Shown here in pieces: positions 26,601 through 38,100 of a stretch of DNA of 64,000 bases. The position numbers and the translations under genes are program-made. Each line of letters begins with the position of its first letter. Positions within the stretch are counted from its first letter, which is position 1. Under the pieces are notes generated by a model, which was given only the letters and a program-made list of their open reading frames with translations, ran no database searches and was not told where the DNA came from. The DNA comes from a virus, in the IMG/VR virus record IMGVR_UViG_3300044631_000780, positions 1 to 64,000 of that record. One strand, 5' to 3'.

Positions 26601-26934
26601 TATTCTTAGCTCTTTCGTTCAAAGTTTCAATGAAAAAGTTTACAGCATCTTTGTAAGAGTTTAATACATTTGGAAGGGGAGCACACATGTTAACAACATA
26701 ATCATATCCGATCAAAAATTGTGTATCAGCAGAATATTCTTTCCATGGGGAAAACATCACAGTTTTTTGACCCTTTTCATCAACAGATTGTTCTCTCATT
26801 TTAAATGGATATACTAGATTATAACACACTTCAACTGGTTTATCTTCAATCATCTCAGTGTGTTTTTTTACATTAGCAATCACTTCCTCACCAGTTACCA
26901 GAGTGAGAATAAGAATATTGAGTTGTGTTGTCAT
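26590..26934 (-). CDS. Sm-like conserved T4-phage protein, 114 aa
   Basis: ATG 26934 (MTTQLNILILTLVTGEEVIA). The LVTGEEVIANVKKHTEMI start followed by YNLVYPFKM and a strand-rich middle (VMFSPWKEYSADTQFLIGYD), then a C-terminal helix, resembles the Sm-like (LSm) proteins of T4-like phages and cyanobacteria with unknown function. Located between oxygenase and chaperone genes. Confidence 0.6.
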   Translation of the reverse strand: MTTQLNILILTLVTGEEVIANVKKHTEMIEDKPVEVCYNLVYPFKMREQSVDEKGQKTVMFSPWKEYSADTQFLIGYDYVVNMCAPLPNVLNSYKDAVNFFIETLNERAKNNDL

Positions 26935-26936
26935 AA

Positions 26937-27767
26937 TCAAATGTTATTATTTTGAATTGTTTCTAATAGGTTATCCAACTCTTCTTGCGTTTGAGCAGTG
27001 GATACGACAGGATTATTTGTTGGAGCAAAAATAGCATCAGGATTTTTAATCTTGTAATAGTTTGCTATCTGAGCTGTAATTCTCTTGGCATATTCGCTAA
27101 TGGTGGTTGCTGTGAACACACCAAATTGATCTTCTGTTTGGAGATATTCTTTCTCAGAGTTTCCTTCAATTCTCTTAAATGTTGATTCAAAGAAAACTGG
27201 ATTGATTGGAAATCTTACATCGTCAGCATCTTGACCAGAATAATCTGTTGGAATATTTCTGAGTTTTTGTCTGTAAGCAGACCAGTTTGCTTTACTCTCT
27301 TCCGATAGTTGAGCATCTGGCATTTGTGTCCAATCACTATCATCAAGCATAAAGTTGCGAATCATTCTGATCCCTTCCCAGGAAACTTTATTCCAACGAC
27401 CATATTCGTTATAAATTTTTTCCTGAATAATTTCTTGTTCGGTATCTTGATATTCAAAATACTTTTCTTTTAGAAGTTCGGCAATTTCTTTAACTTGATC
27501 TGCCGTTGGTTCTCTCCATTCATAAGTTTGCCATTTTCTTTCACCTGTTTTACGGTCAAGAACATACTTCTTCTTTTCAATTCCAAAAGAACCATCCGAA
27601 AAATAATTCAGATAAATGAGTCTATCTCTATCCGAAGACCAGAATGGAAATAATAAATTTTGAATTTTATCATTCCAATAATCTTCACCAATTACCAATG
27701 TTTTACCATTGACAATCATCATGCGCTCTAGAGCATTAACTTGAATTACTACACGTACTTCTGACAT
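26937..27767 (-). CDS. Tail fibre assembly chaperone-like protein, 276 aa
   Basis: The middle (RNFMLDDSDWTQMPDAQLSE then KANWSAYRQKLRNIPTDYSG) is the phage tail assembly chaperone signature (L-x-x-S-D-W-T-Q-x-P-D-x-x-L...W-x-x-Y-R-x-x-L-R-x-I-P). These proteins help fold or join tail fibres. N-terminal part carries an unusual KYVLDRKTGERKWQTYEWRE segment. It sits directly beside the collar-domain fibre genes it would serve. Confidence 0.8.
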   Translation of the reverse strand: MSEVRVVIQVNALERMMIVNGKTLVIGEDYWNDKIQNLLFPFWSSDRDRLIYLNYFSDGSFGIEKKKYVLDRKTGERKWQTYEWREPTADQVKEIAELLKEKYFEYQDTEQEIIQEKIYNEYGRWNKVSWEGIRMIRNFMLDDSDWTQMPDAQLSEESKANWSAYRQKLRNIPTDYSGQDADDVRFPINPVFFESTFKRIEGNSEKEYLQTEDQFGVFTATTISEYAKRITAQIANYYKIKNPDAIFAPTNNPVVSTAQTQEELDNLLETIQNNNI

Positions 27768-27771
27768 TATT

Positions 27772-28392
27772 CTATGGGAGTTTTAGGAACCAGCCTGTCG
27801 CAATATATTTATCATGGGTGAAGACAGTGTTTCCACGATGAACATGTGTCATACCAGCTGGCCAAATTAATAATGTTCCAGTTGTTGGTTTATATCTCTT
27901 TTTCTGAAAGAGAAACTCTGTCTCTGCCTCACCATCTGGCATATCATTTAGATAAATCATCCAAGCAAGTTCACGATTTGCTGCTCTAAAACTAGAGTTT
28001 TCATAATGCCATACATGATATCCACCGCCAGGGGGGGTTTTTTGTAATTTAATCCCAATCGTCTGTATGTTTATTCTTGAAATGTGATCGTATTCAGTCT
28101 TGTAGTTTTCAAAAGCAGTATTAATGTACTGATATAGATGTTGTGACAGTCTCAAATCAACATCATCAAGCATCATTCCAACATCATTTCTTCCCAATTT
28201 TTTCTCTGCAAATTGATCTTTGCCATGCTGTAAAAATCCAGGATTTGTCGTCAAATATTTTTCAAATTGATCTACAATTGCGGTACACAACTCATGGTGA
28301 ACAAACCTATGGTAAACTCCAATAAAATCCTCATATTTTCCATTAACTTGTTCTGGATCACAAATGTGTCCACAATCTTTACCAAGTAGCAT
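27772..28392 (-). CDS. 2OG-Fe(II) oxygenase, 206 aa
   Basis: H-x-E in YHVWHYENSSFRAANRELAW, then IYLNDMPDGEAETEFLFQKK, the distal His in WPAGMTHVHRGNTVF and a Lys/Thr/Gly end. The H-x-E form is a known variant of the iron triad. It overlaps the start of the 1406-aa collar protein by one base; hydroxylation of fibre proteins is a reasonable guess, not shown. Confidence 0.8.
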   Translation of the reverse strand: MLLGKDCGHICDPEQVNGKYEDFIGVYHRFVHHELCTAIVDQFEKYLTTNPGFLQHGKDQFAEKKLGRNDVGMMLDDVDLRLSQHLYQYINTAFENYKTEYDHISRINIQTIGIKLQKTPPGGGYHVWHYENSSFRAANRELAWMIYLNDMPDGEAETEFLFQKKRYKPTTGTLLIWPAGMTHVHRGNTVFTHDKYIATGWFLKLP

Positions 28393-31300
28393 CAGTACGC
28401 ACGAATAATGTATTTTACTAGATGATACCTTGTTAAGAGAGGAATGTCAATCTCTGGTTGTAATTGATAAGTAACGTTTAACTTTACAGCAGAGGATAAT
28501 GTAAATTGTCCATCATTAACATCAATTCCAGCAGAACTGATTGGATTCCCCTGTGGAGCAATTACTTCTGTTAATGATTCAACACCAAGATCAACTTTGC
28601 CAGATGTTGTAACAATTGTGGTAACTTCCCCCTCAGCATGGTTAAATGTGACTTTTGCTATCCCATAATTATCATTACTGCTATTTCCTGAAGAAGACCT
28701 ATCTTGTCTAACTTCTAGTAATAAATTATTAACTTGATAATCTTCTGGAATCGAAACAGTGGCATTCGCCCAAGTAGTAGATCCAGATGGAGTAGAAATA
28801 GTTCCAAGCTTATTATAACTTCCGCCAGAATCATTGCTAGCAAAAAGTTCTAAAGGTTCATTTGGAACTTCCCCACCGTTGCTACCATTCCCTCTTATAA
28901 CTTGGAAAGTCACAGATTCCATAGGAGTTCCTTTAGGACCAGTTGATGAAGCATTGATTTCAATTGTTCTTGCCCATCTATTTGCTTCATTGCCAACGAA
29001 TCTCAAATATTTGTATCCGTCTGGTGAAACAAATCCACCAGTTGATCCAGATCCAGTTCCAGATTCAATATAGTCCACACCAGTACTTGCTCTATCAAAA
29101 ACGCCAGCAGTTACAGAAGTGCCACTGCTGCCACCACTAGTTCCACTAACTTGATAACCAACAGATGCTCTTCCAGAAGTATTTCCACTACCAATGACTA
29201 CAGATCCAGCACTGCCATTACCAACATTGCTGAACTGTATTTCAAAGAAAGCACCAGATCCACCGCCGCCACCACCTGATCCATAAAAAGTTTGATTCTC
29301 CGTAGCCGTAAAAGTGACAGATCCAGCCCCACCATTTGCGGTTTGACCCAAACTGACAACACCACCATTACCAGCTCCACTTTCGCTAACAAGAGCTGCT
29401 GTTGGACCAGTACCACTATTTTTTACTGCCGACTGTCCTCTAGCCCCACCAAATCCATCTCTACGAGCATTAGATCCACCACCGCCACCGCCGCCGCCGC
29501 CGATACCAGATCCAATACCAACTCCACCACCACCGCCGCCGCCGCTGGCGCCAGAACATTCAGAGTTCGCACCATTTGCTCCAGTACCAGAAAACAAAGA
29601 ACTTAAACCTTGTACGGCATCCGTAGAATTAAGTTGACCATTTTGATCGGACCCCTGTGCTCCATCACCAGCACCACCACCAGCACCACCACCGCCAGCG
29701 CCAACAATAATCGCAGAAGCAGTACCAACGGCAGAAGCACCGCCACCACCGCCGCCTGCGCCACCGCCACTAGAAACACCACCATTACCACCACCAGCAA
29801 AACCTACGCCACCAGTTCCACCACTTCTATTTCCACCAGCATTACCTCCACCACCAACATAAACTCTCAATGATCCATTATTACCTGGATTGATATTTGC
29901 TACAACTCTCTTTCCAGGAAGACCAGAACCAGCGAACCACCCAGTTCCACCATCACCAAGACCACCAGATCCTCCACCACCGCCTCTTACTTCTACTTGA
30001 AGATTAGAAAGAGGCCAAGTATTTGGAATATTATATGAATAGAAACTTGAAGATGGGGTACTGAAACTCTCAACTACATTATTTGATCCAGTAAATAGTG
30101 TTCTAGCTCCATCACCACCTTCTCCACCAACATAAGAAGAAATAGCACCAGCTCCACCCTGAGAAGAACTGCCACCTCCACCTGGAAGACCATCATAATA
30201 AGAAACACGAGTTAGAGTAGCACCACCAGTAAGAGAAGTTGATCCCCCATTGGAAAGTGAACTTATATCAACGGTTTGTACTGTACTTCCACCACTTTTA
30301 ACATATACAAATCCATCTCCCCCAGCACCACCAGTACCACCCGAATCTCCCCTAACTCCACCACCAGCTCCAGTTGCTCGTGCTTCGTAAGTATATCCGT
30401 TTGCGCTGAAAGAATAATAGGTAGCACCACCAGAACTGCCAGCTGTATTAGTTGTAGCACCGCCGCCACCAGCACCACCCAATGCCACAGCAATGCTGAT
30501 TAATGGAAGTTCAGCAGAAGTTGGAGCAGAAACAGCATAGCTTCCAGCAGTAGTTTGATTTAATTTGTTTATTGTGGTTGTAAATGTATCCCCAGGAATA
30601 AAAATTGGTTTTCCACCAATTACATAATTATTATCAATATCATAAACTGTTGGATCTGGTGTTCTAATTTCCACAATAATTTGTGATGGGAAATTACCAG
30701 CGGCTAGATAATGCGTTTCAAGTACAATTGTTCCGCCACTACCATTTGTAGCAAATGTCAGTGCTGTTCCTCTCAAAGCATTATATCTACTGGATGCTAA
30801 CTTTATTCTATTGGCATCTACTTTAATAACATACCATTCGGTATTTGCGCTGAAAGGTGCTGTAGTTCCATTTAAATTTACTTGAGCAAGTGTAGTCTGA
30901 TCATTTGATTGAACTCTAATTTTATATCCAGACTGAAGTTCATGACCAGTTATCGTTATTGTTGTTTCTCCACCAGTGCTAATGATAGCAGAACTTGAAA
31001 TTGTTTTTGTTGTTTTAGATCCTATTCCACCAACATTACCATAAGTAGAAGCATTTGGATCTGGAATAACATAATCAACAATTCCATGACTATGGAAAAG
31101 TGGTACACCAGATTCTGGCGTAAAGAAATTAACCTGTCCCGTACCACTCTTATATCCAGCAGCATGATTGTCAGCAAAAGCACCAGATCCTTCAAATGTA
31201 CCAGCCTGAGGAGCATCTGATGTAAGAATAGCATGTTCATGTTCTGGAACAGCTGCGATTGGTTTTTCTTGTAATGGTCCAATTTGAATTGAAACTTGAC

Positions 31301-32612
31301 CAGTAAGAAAACCAGAAACAAATTCAGTTACATTATCATATCCAGAGATAACAATATTACCAACATCAAATAAATCTTCCTGTTGTGTTTTCGAGAAAAA
31401 CCATCTACCTCCAGTGGCACCAACTGTAGAGATTACGTTACCAGAGACTGGCGATCCTCCACCAGATACACCTCCACCAGCACCAACTAATTTTCTAGTT
31501 TTATAATCTGGAACAGCAAAAGTAACGGAACTACTAGATCCAAAGCTAGATGGATTATATGTTCCTCCAGTGCCACCATATTGATTTCCAATTGCTCTGT
31601 AAAGCAAAGGATAATCATCGGCATCATAAACAGATCCATCACAATATAAAAATCCTGGATATTGATGAATTGGGTCTGTAGATGTGGTATTACTTACAGT
31701 AACAATTTCAACTCTAGCAGTTCCACTACTTCCTGGTTGATCAATGTAAACAACATCCCCAGTAGAATATCCGTATCCAGATCTTTTGATAGTGGCAAAA
31801 TTAACAGATCCATCCAAATTTGCTGATACACCAACTCTAAGTCCAAAACCAGTTGCTGTTGCTAATGTAAAATTACCAGATGATCCAATATCAGTAATAT
31901 TATAATATTTTCCAGCTGTAACATCACCATTACTTCTTGTCAATCTAAAAGTATTATTATTTACTTTCTTAACATAAAAAGTAAATCCTCTTTCAAATTG
32001 AACACCACCAAGTCCACCAGAAGATAAATTAGCAGTCGCCGTGGCATTACTACCACCTCCACCAGTTATAGAGACTTGTGGAAATTGATATCCTTCTCCA
32101 CCATCAACAACATTAATTGCTGACACAGAACCATTCGTTAAAACACACTGAAAAGATCCAGCAGTGAAAGGACCACTACCATTATCTGTAACTTGAACAG
32201 AGGGAACACTAGTGTATCCAGAACCACCATTTGTAATAGTAAAACTTTGTATTGATGCTCCAAGTTTACATTTATTTGGTGCTTGTTCTGCTTCAATTAC
32301 AGTTACTTTATCTCCATCAACAAATGGATGGTTTGGATAAGTAATTACATCAGTTGTTGCTCCAATGTTGCCAGTAACTATTCCAAGTGTAATAGGAACT
32401 GTAGCAAATCCAGCAGTACTAGAAAGATCGGTATAATAATTGCTTCCACCACCAGATCCAGAAACAACAGATCCTAAAGCAAGAACTACTCCATTATCAG
32501 CTACTTTGTTATCATCAACTTTAAGAACTGGAACTATCGCTCCAATTGGAAAAGTTGATGATGTAAAGGTTACTTTATCAGTTAGATAATTAGAACGTGT
32601 GGATCTTGCCAT
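28392..32612 (-). CDS. Long tail fibre/adhesin with collar domain and glycine-rich section, 1406 aa
   Basis: N-terminus MARSTRSNYLTDKVTFTSST. Collar domain at about 315-375 (GFLYCDGSVYDADDYPLLYR then YGGTGGTYNPSSFG). About residues 700-1130 are glycine-rich (many GGGG runs and SGG), like the polyglycine helical regions in T4-like phage adhesins (gp38) and other receptor-binding tips. A beta-rich C-terminal part follows. Role: host adsorption at the tail tip or as a fibre. Such regions vary fast; the gene should differ most between relatives. Downstream of 32623-33909 and 33911-35104, which share the collar domain. Confidence 0.8.
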   Translation of the reverse strand: MARSTRSNYLTDKVTFTSSTFPIGAIVPVLKVDDNKVADNGVVLALGSVVSGSGGGSNYYTDLSSTAGFATVPITLGIVTGNIGATTDVITYPNHPFVDGDKVTVIEAEQAPNKCKLGASIQSFTITNGGSGYTSVPSVQVTDNGSGPFTAGSFQCVLTNGSVSAINVVDGGEGYQFPQVSITGGGGSNATATANLSSGGLGGVQFERGFTFYVKKVNNNTFRLTRSNGDVTAGKYYNITDIGSSGNFTLATATGFGLRVGVSANLDGSVNFATIKRSGYGYSTGDVVYIDQPGSSGTARVEIVTVSNTTSTDPIHQYPGFLYCDGSVYDADDYPLLYRAIGNQYGGTGGTYNPSSFGSSSSVTFAVPDYKTRKLVGAGGGVSGGGSPVSGNVISTVGATGGRWFFSKTQQEDLFDVGNIVISGYDNVTEFVSGFLTGQVSIQIGPLQEKPIAAVPEHEHAILTSDAPQAGTFEGSGAFADNHAAGYKSGTGQVNFFTPESGVPLFHSHGIVDYVIPDPNASTYGNVGGIGSKTTKTISSSAIISTGGETTITITGHELQSGYKIRVQSNDQTTLAQVNLNGTTAPFSANTEWYVIKVDANRIKLASSRYNALRGTALTFATNGSGGTIVLETHYLAAGNFPSQIIVEIRTPDPTVYDIDNNYVIGGKPIFIPGDTFTTTINKLNQTTAGSYAVSAPTSAELPLISIAVALGGAGGGGATTNTAGSSGGATYYSFSANGYTYEARATGAGGGVRGDSGGTGGAGGDGFVYVKSGGSTVQTVDISSLSNGGSTSLTGGATLTRVSYYDGLPGGGGSSSQGGAGAISSYVGGEGGDGARTLFTGSNNVVESFSTPSSSFYSYNIPNTWPLSNLQVEVRGGGGGSGGLGDGGTGWFAGSGLPGKRVVANINPGNNGSLRVYVGGGGNAGGNRSGGTGGVGFAGGGNGGVSSGGGAGGGGGGASAVGTASAIIVGAGGGGAGGGAGDGAQGSDQNGQLNSTDAVQGLSSLFSGTGANGANSECSGASGGGGGGGVGIGSGIGGGGGGGGGSNARRDGFGGARGQSAVKNSGTGPTAALVSESGAGNGGVVSLGQTANGGAGSVTFTATENQTFYGSGGGGGGSGAFFEIQFSNVGNGSAGSVVIGSGNTSGRASVGYQVSGTSGGSSGTSVTAGVFDRASTGVDYIESGTGSGSTGGFVSPDGYKYLRFVGNEANRWARTIEINASSTGPKGTPMESVTFQVIRGNGSNGGEVPNEPLELFASNDSGGSYNKLGTISTPSGSTTWANATVSIPEDYQVNNLLLEVRQDRSSSGNSSNDNYGIAKVTFNHAEGEVTTIVTTSGKVDLGVESLTEVIAPQGNPISSAGIDVNDGQFTLSSAVKLNVTYQLQPEIDIPLLTRYHLVKYIIRAY

Positions 32613-32622
32613 CTTATTTTAC

Positions 32623-33909
32623 TTATGCCTTGATTAAAAAATCTACCATGATAAATGGAGCAATCAAACCATCCAATTTAGTGTCTGTCTCTGGTTGAAC
32701 ATTTACAGTGGCAGACATTCCATCAGTACTTACAAAGAACTCATTAGTATTTAACGTATAAGCAGTTGGTGTAATTGTGTAACTTATAGTATGAGTATGC
32801 TCAGTTGGATCCTCTTCATAATCAAATGCTTCTGTTGTTTCGACAATGTTTGAAACTTGAGGAAATGCTGGTGTTGTTCCATCAATAGCAGTATCAAATG
32901 GTAAAACATTACGAAGAGAAGAATTATGCGAATAACCATTAGTTCCGCTTTGTGGAATATTATCATCACCAACACCTTCAGCACCTTCAACATAATTAGC
33001 AGAAACTGTTCTACTTGAAGAAGCGCACCCCATCTGAAATCTTCCAAGTAAGATAACGTTAACATAACAAGGACCTTCTGGAGTTGTATCAACTGGATAA
33101 CTTTTACCAGTTGGAACTAAACAACTAGTAATAAAACCAGAACAAGAACCTTTACATATTCCATAATATTCAAAAGTAGTTCCAGTTCCACCACCAGTGT
33201 ATGCTCCGCTATTCCAAGTTTCAGACTGCGCGTAAAATTTACATGCTGGTTGTTCACTAGTAGCGTCAAACCAGTTTCCAACACCAATCGTAGATGCGTT
33301 TGTATAATAGTTTAATTCAAACACATCACTTCCGCCAGCTCTCTTAATTCTACATCTATATGTTGTAGTGTAGTGAGCGTGTGGTTGGAATGCTGTTGCT
33401 GGGACAATTTCAACATCTGGTGCTCTAGGTCTTGTAAATCCAACATTTCCCCTAAGATCTACAGATAATGGAGGTATTCTAAATTGACCAGATAAATCAA
33501 TGTTGACTGTTGTACCTACATTTGATGTAGCAGATATAGCAACACCAGATCTGTCTATTGTCAATCCAGTTCTACTAACAACTGTACTGTCATTGATAAC
33601 ACCCTGATCAGAACCACTACTTGCTTTAATAAATTTAGATCTTAAATCTGGAACTTGAAATTGATTCTCATTCAGAGTTATTCCTTCCTGTTTAAAAGCA
33701 CAAGCATCACCTGTTCCCAAAATTTCAGCAAGAGCTGGATATGTAGTTGAATTATAAATGCTCCCGTCACATCTCAAATATCCAGAAGGTAGCAATGTTA
33801 GGCTAAGTCCCAGTTGAGGATCATTGACATCAAGTTCTCGTGGAAAAGCTACAATTGTTCCAGTTGTTGTTCCTATCTTGGTTCTTTCTTGATTTAAAAA
33901 TACTGCCAT
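32623..33909 (-). CDS. Tail collar domain fibre protein, 428 aa
   Basis: Starts MAVFLNQERTKIGTTTGTIV. The collar domain near residues 40-90 has SGYLRCDGSIYNSTTYPALA and FQVPDLRSKFIKA, the phage tail collar fold (short tail fibre gp12-like). The rest is a variable beta-rich body with an HTHTISYTIT segment near the end. Likely a fibre of the baseplate. Confidence 0.85.
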   Translation of the reverse strand: MAVFLNQERTKIGTTTGTIVAFPRELDVNDPQLGLSLTLLPSGYLRCDGSIYNSTTYPALAEILGTGDACAFKQEGITLNENQFQVPDLRSKFIKASSGSDQGVINDSTVVSRTGLTIDRSGVAISATSNVGTTVNIDLSGQFRIPPLSVDLRGNVGFTRPRAPDVEIVPATAFQPHAHYTTTYRCRIKRAGGSDVFELNYYTNASTIGVGNWFDATSEQPACKFYAQSETWNSGAYTGGGTGTTFEYYGICKGSCSGFITSCLVPTGKSYPVDTTPEGPCYVNVILLGRFQMGCASSSRTVSANYVEGAEGVGDDNIPQSGTNGYSHNSSLRNVLPFDTAIDGTTPAFPQVSNIVETTEAFDYEEDPTEHTHTISYTITPTAYTLNTNEFFVSTDGMSATVNVQPETDTKLDGLIAPFIMVDFLIKA

Positions 33910-33910
33910 A

Positions 33911-35104
33911 TTAGTATGCCCTTATAATCATTATGATTGTTTGAGATGGAGTATTTGTTTCCATTTGTAGATTTAATGCTTTATCAATACTAGAAACATT
34001 TACTGTATATGATTGGATATTATTGAGTGCTATGTTAGTTGGTGCTCTCAATCCAGAACGAGTCATACTAATATCAAAACTAAAATGATTGTGTGCTGCT
34101 AAGCTAGCTTCGGTAAAATTTTCTCCAGCGTGACTAAGATTAGTTGGATATGTTTCAGTAGTGTCACCATTTAAATAATTTGGTCTACCAAGAAGACTAG
34201 GATAAGCAATTGGAAATGTTCCAGTATGCGCTACTTCTTGGTGATTGTAGTTGTATGTATCTGAAAAAGCACCAGTGTATGCTCCAGATGCTGGAATATT
34301 TCTGGTCAATCCAACAGCAGGAATTGTTGCTTGTTGAAATGTCTTTGTAGTATCAGTGAGAACCATTGTATTCTCATCATAATAAGTGATCGGTCCATAT
34401 CCATTTGTCCAAACATCTGGTCCATCAGCGGAAGTAACACCAGTTAAGTTTGCTGATTCGTAATTTGGAGATCCAGAGACTTGATATGTTGGAGCTTCAA
34501 AAACTTGAACATATCTACCACTAGTTACAGCAGTTGTATATTGTCCACTATGTTTGTGACCTGGAGTATGGTCAATTCCCAATTTTCTACCAACCACATA
34601 ATAAGTTTTAGACCAAGTTGGATCATTCAAACTGAATTCTGTAATTCTTCCAGCCATATTATCAATTGGATCCATCTGAAAGATAAGATCAGTATCAGCA
34701 CTATAAAGTGCTGGTGGAGTAACTCCAGTTCCATCTTCAGATATCAGACCACCAACAACATCATAAGCATTTGATTGATTGTATTGATACTTTGTTTCTA
34801 ACAGATAATCTTTTTCAAGATCAACCATTGCTCTTCCGTTTAGATTTGGAACTCGGAAAAGATCACTTTCTTCAAAGTCAGGAAAATTTCCTTGAATAGC
34901 ATCTTCAGTTGGTCCATAGGTATTACCAAGTATTGAAGCTAACAAAGGATATCTTTCTGCTGGATATGTAGATCCATCACATAATATCCACCCATGTGGA
35001 ACACCATTAGGATTATTTCCAGTAACGGAAGAGCTGCCGCCCCAGGGCATAATAGTACCCACTGGGGCGCTCTTCATTGTTTTTAGACGATTGTAGAATG
35101 CCAT
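33911..35104 (-). CDS. Tail collar domain fibre protein, 397 aa
   Basis: Starts MAFYNRLKTMKSAPVGTIMP. Collar domain near 35-95 has HGWILCDGSTYPAERYPLLA and FRVPNLNGRAMVDLEKDYL. The body has HTPGHKHSGQYTTAV (a metal-coordinating HxH type as in T4 gp12). A paralogue of 32623-33909, two bases apart. Its ATG overlaps the stop of the giant protein gene. Confidence 0.85.
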   Translation of the reverse strand: MAFYNRLKTMKSAPVGTIMPWGGSSSVTGNNPNGVPHGWILCDGSTYPAERYPLLASILGNTYGPTEDAIQGNFPDFEESDLFRVPNLNGRAMVDLEKDYLLETKYQYNQSNAYDVVGGLISEDGTGVTPPALYSADTDLIFQMDPIDNMAGRITEFSLNDPTWSKTYYVVGRKLGIDHTPGHKHSGQYTTAVTSGRYVQVFEAPTYQVSGSPNYESANLTGVTSADGPDVWTNGYGPITYYDENTMVLTDTTKTFQQATIPAVGLTRNIPASGAYTGAFSDTYNYNHQEVAHTGTFPIAYPSLLGRPNYLNGDTTETYPTNLSHAGENFTEASLAAHNHFSFDISMTRSGLRAPTNIALNNIQSYTVNVSSIDKALNLQMETNTPSQTIIMIIRAY

Positions 35105-38100
35105 CAGAGTTCAGTCAACCACCAACCTTGATACGTAGCAGGAATAAAGTTATCTCCATCAGTTTGTCCAACATAGATTAGACCAAATGAAGCGTTCTTA
35201 TTCTGAACTACTAGTTCTCCAGAAGCATATGGAGTTGATAAACCACCCAATCTAGTTCCTTCAGTATCACCTTGAATTGCTACTGGTTCACCTCCAACAA
35301 TTGGAGCACGAATTACTAGAGAGTTGTTGTATGTTAGTTGTCCACCAACTTCAGTAATCCTGATTGTATCTCCAGTTTTTGGATTGGATGGTAAGGTCAG
35401 AACAAGAGCACCTGTAGAAGGAGCTACTGCTACAATATAATTTATATTGACTTGAAGAGTGGTATTTGCGTTCACAAACTTGGTGATATGACCACCATTT
35501 GAATTCTTCCATCCTTCATATCCAAAAGCATCAACAGAGCAATCTTGTCTAATTGTGAAATTCTTCGTTCCACCATCTCCAAGATTTCTGATATCTAGGA
35601 TCTTTTGAGATTGAGCAGCAATACTGGAACTAATACCAGCAACATCAAGCAGACGACCAACAAATGTATCACCAAAGTTTGGTTCTACTCTAAACGTTGG
35701 TAAGAATGATCTATTACTAAACTGAATAGCATCTGGTTCTTCAACACAAGTTGTTGGGAACACTCTAAACAATCCACTAACATCTGTAGCAGCATTGATA
35801 GAAAGTTTTCCTCCTTCAAAATGGTGCTCTTCGTTGTTAACTAGATTAATAATTGGAACATTGTTGTCAGTGCCGCTAATTCTAAAGTTAGATCCGACAA
35901 AATTTACATCATCATATACTGTTAGGCGACCATGATGATAATCTTTCTTGACTAGTTTTGTTCCACCATCATTTGTGATTGTACTTGTAACTTCAAATAC
36001 TTCACTGTCAATAACCATGAAATATTCACGATCCAAGAAGAATGGAACAAGATCACTGTTCTTTAATCCAATTTCAATATTTGTTCCGCCAGTTGTTCCA
36101 ATAGCAGATGTTGTAGTTGTTGTTTCTCTAATGAGAACTCTCCATACACTTTCACCATCTTGGTGAGTTTTAGCAGTTCCAGCAAGAGGAGAACGAGTTA
36201 CAGGTAAGTAACCAGAGTTTCCAGAAGTTGCTACTGGATTTGAAGAAATTCTCATAAATTCTTCATTTCCACCAGAACCGTACCCAACTAAGATATAATC
36301 ACCATTGGCAAAATCACTAATATCATCAACTGGTAGTTGGGTTGCGCTTGTAGTAATCGCAGTAACAGTATCAACAAATGTTGTTGCGATAGAGTTATCA
36401 ACCTTTGGATCTTTCAAGATTACATAAACAGTTGCTCCACTGGAATGTGCCGCTACGCTAGTACCAAACTTTGCTCTCTGAGCAAGAATTGTTCCGCTAG
36501 GATTACCAACAATAGTGTCTCCAGAGCAAGCGTCAACAGAGAAAATATCACGAACTCTATCAGTAATACTGAACTTTTCATTCTTATTGGCAACAAATGT
36601 AATACCTTCCTGACTACCAGTTCCAGTGAATGGAAGATTTAGTGTAATTGTAGAACCGCTAATGCTTACAACTTGTGGATCTGTTAGTCTAGTTTCACCA
36701 GAATCAATCGGGAATCTATTTTGAGTTAATGTTACAGTTCCGCCGCCTGTCACAATTTGAACATAATCTCCAACTTCAATACCAGAAGTATTCGTAACAG
36801 CAGTGATAGTTGTCAATCCAGCTTGAGCATTTCCAGTAAACTGCTGCGAAGAAGCAGTCTTACATCCACCAACGAAAGTAAATGATCCATTGACAGTTAA
36901 TTTGCCATTCTCTCCAGAAACACCATCATTACCAATAATTGTTTCACCAGTTACACTATCAACAGAGAAGAGAACGTTTCCATTTGGACATCCGCTTAGG
37001 ATAGAGAATGTCTTGTTCTCTTGAACCAAAGTAGAAACTAGTTTAAATACCTCACCCTGATCAAATACTCCATCACTATTTGTATCAGTACGATCAATAA
37101 CAATATAGTCAACCCCAGTTCTTAAGGTTCCACCAAACGTTGCCAGATAAACATTTTCGGTAGTTCCAGAAGCATCAATTGATTGCTCAGTCCAAGTAGC
37201 ATCAAACGCGATGTTACACTTATAAATTGGAGTTCTATTGTTTGGTTCATCTGGATGATTGGTCTTAACCGCTGTAAATGTTCCCAGTGGTCTTCTTTGA
37301 ACTGTTAAGTAATATGGAGCAGTTTCAGCTCCCGCCAATCCACCAGGAGCAACACGTAGAATTTCTGGATGAGTTCCAGCAACAGAATCAACAACTGTAT
37401 CAAGGATCAGATAATCACCCTCTCTGAAGTAATCTCCAGGTGGATTTAGAAGTGGTAAGTAGTATAGATCTCCAGTTAGTGCTGGAAGATCAGATCCTTC
37501 TGGACCACCACCAGGAATTAGTTCTTGGAAATCAGTGCTGCCCCAATCAGCAGAACCTGCTGTATCCAATCTATTAAAGTTAGGATCACTATCAGGAACT
37601 TGAAGAACATTAATCAAATCTACATTTTGATTAAATGTTGTTGGTCCAAGAATACCATCATCATGAGCAAAAGCGGTTGTTCCCAACTGTGCTCTATTGG
37701 CGGTGAATGAGAACGCAGCGACGCCACCACAGAGATGAACATTACCATTGAAAATTGTTTCACCATCAATCTCCAAACTATTTCTAATGGTTGTTGTTCC
37801 ACCCTGACCAGCAATTCTAACCTCAGAAGCATTCAAGGCAAAATCCATCGTCTGGGTATTGCCAGAGAAGAAACTTACAATTCCTGCTTCTGTGCTTAGA
37901 GTTACAACTTGCTCTGGATTTGTTCTGTCACCACCAAGAGACTTAAATGAACCAAATGTTACATCTCCAGCAAACTTGACTTGTTTTGTTTCAAAGTCAA
38001 CGTAGCTGAGTGATGATAGGCGATCATAAGCACCACCAATCTTGGTCTTAGAAATAGCAGCATCTCTATCAATGTTACCAATGAATAGATTACTGTGATT

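Noticed and set aside
29292-29873. Several Thr/Ser- or Leu/Val-rich ORFs on both strands across 29.2-30.5 kb
   Set aside because: These are other-frame translations of the glycine codons in the 1406-aa fibre gene.
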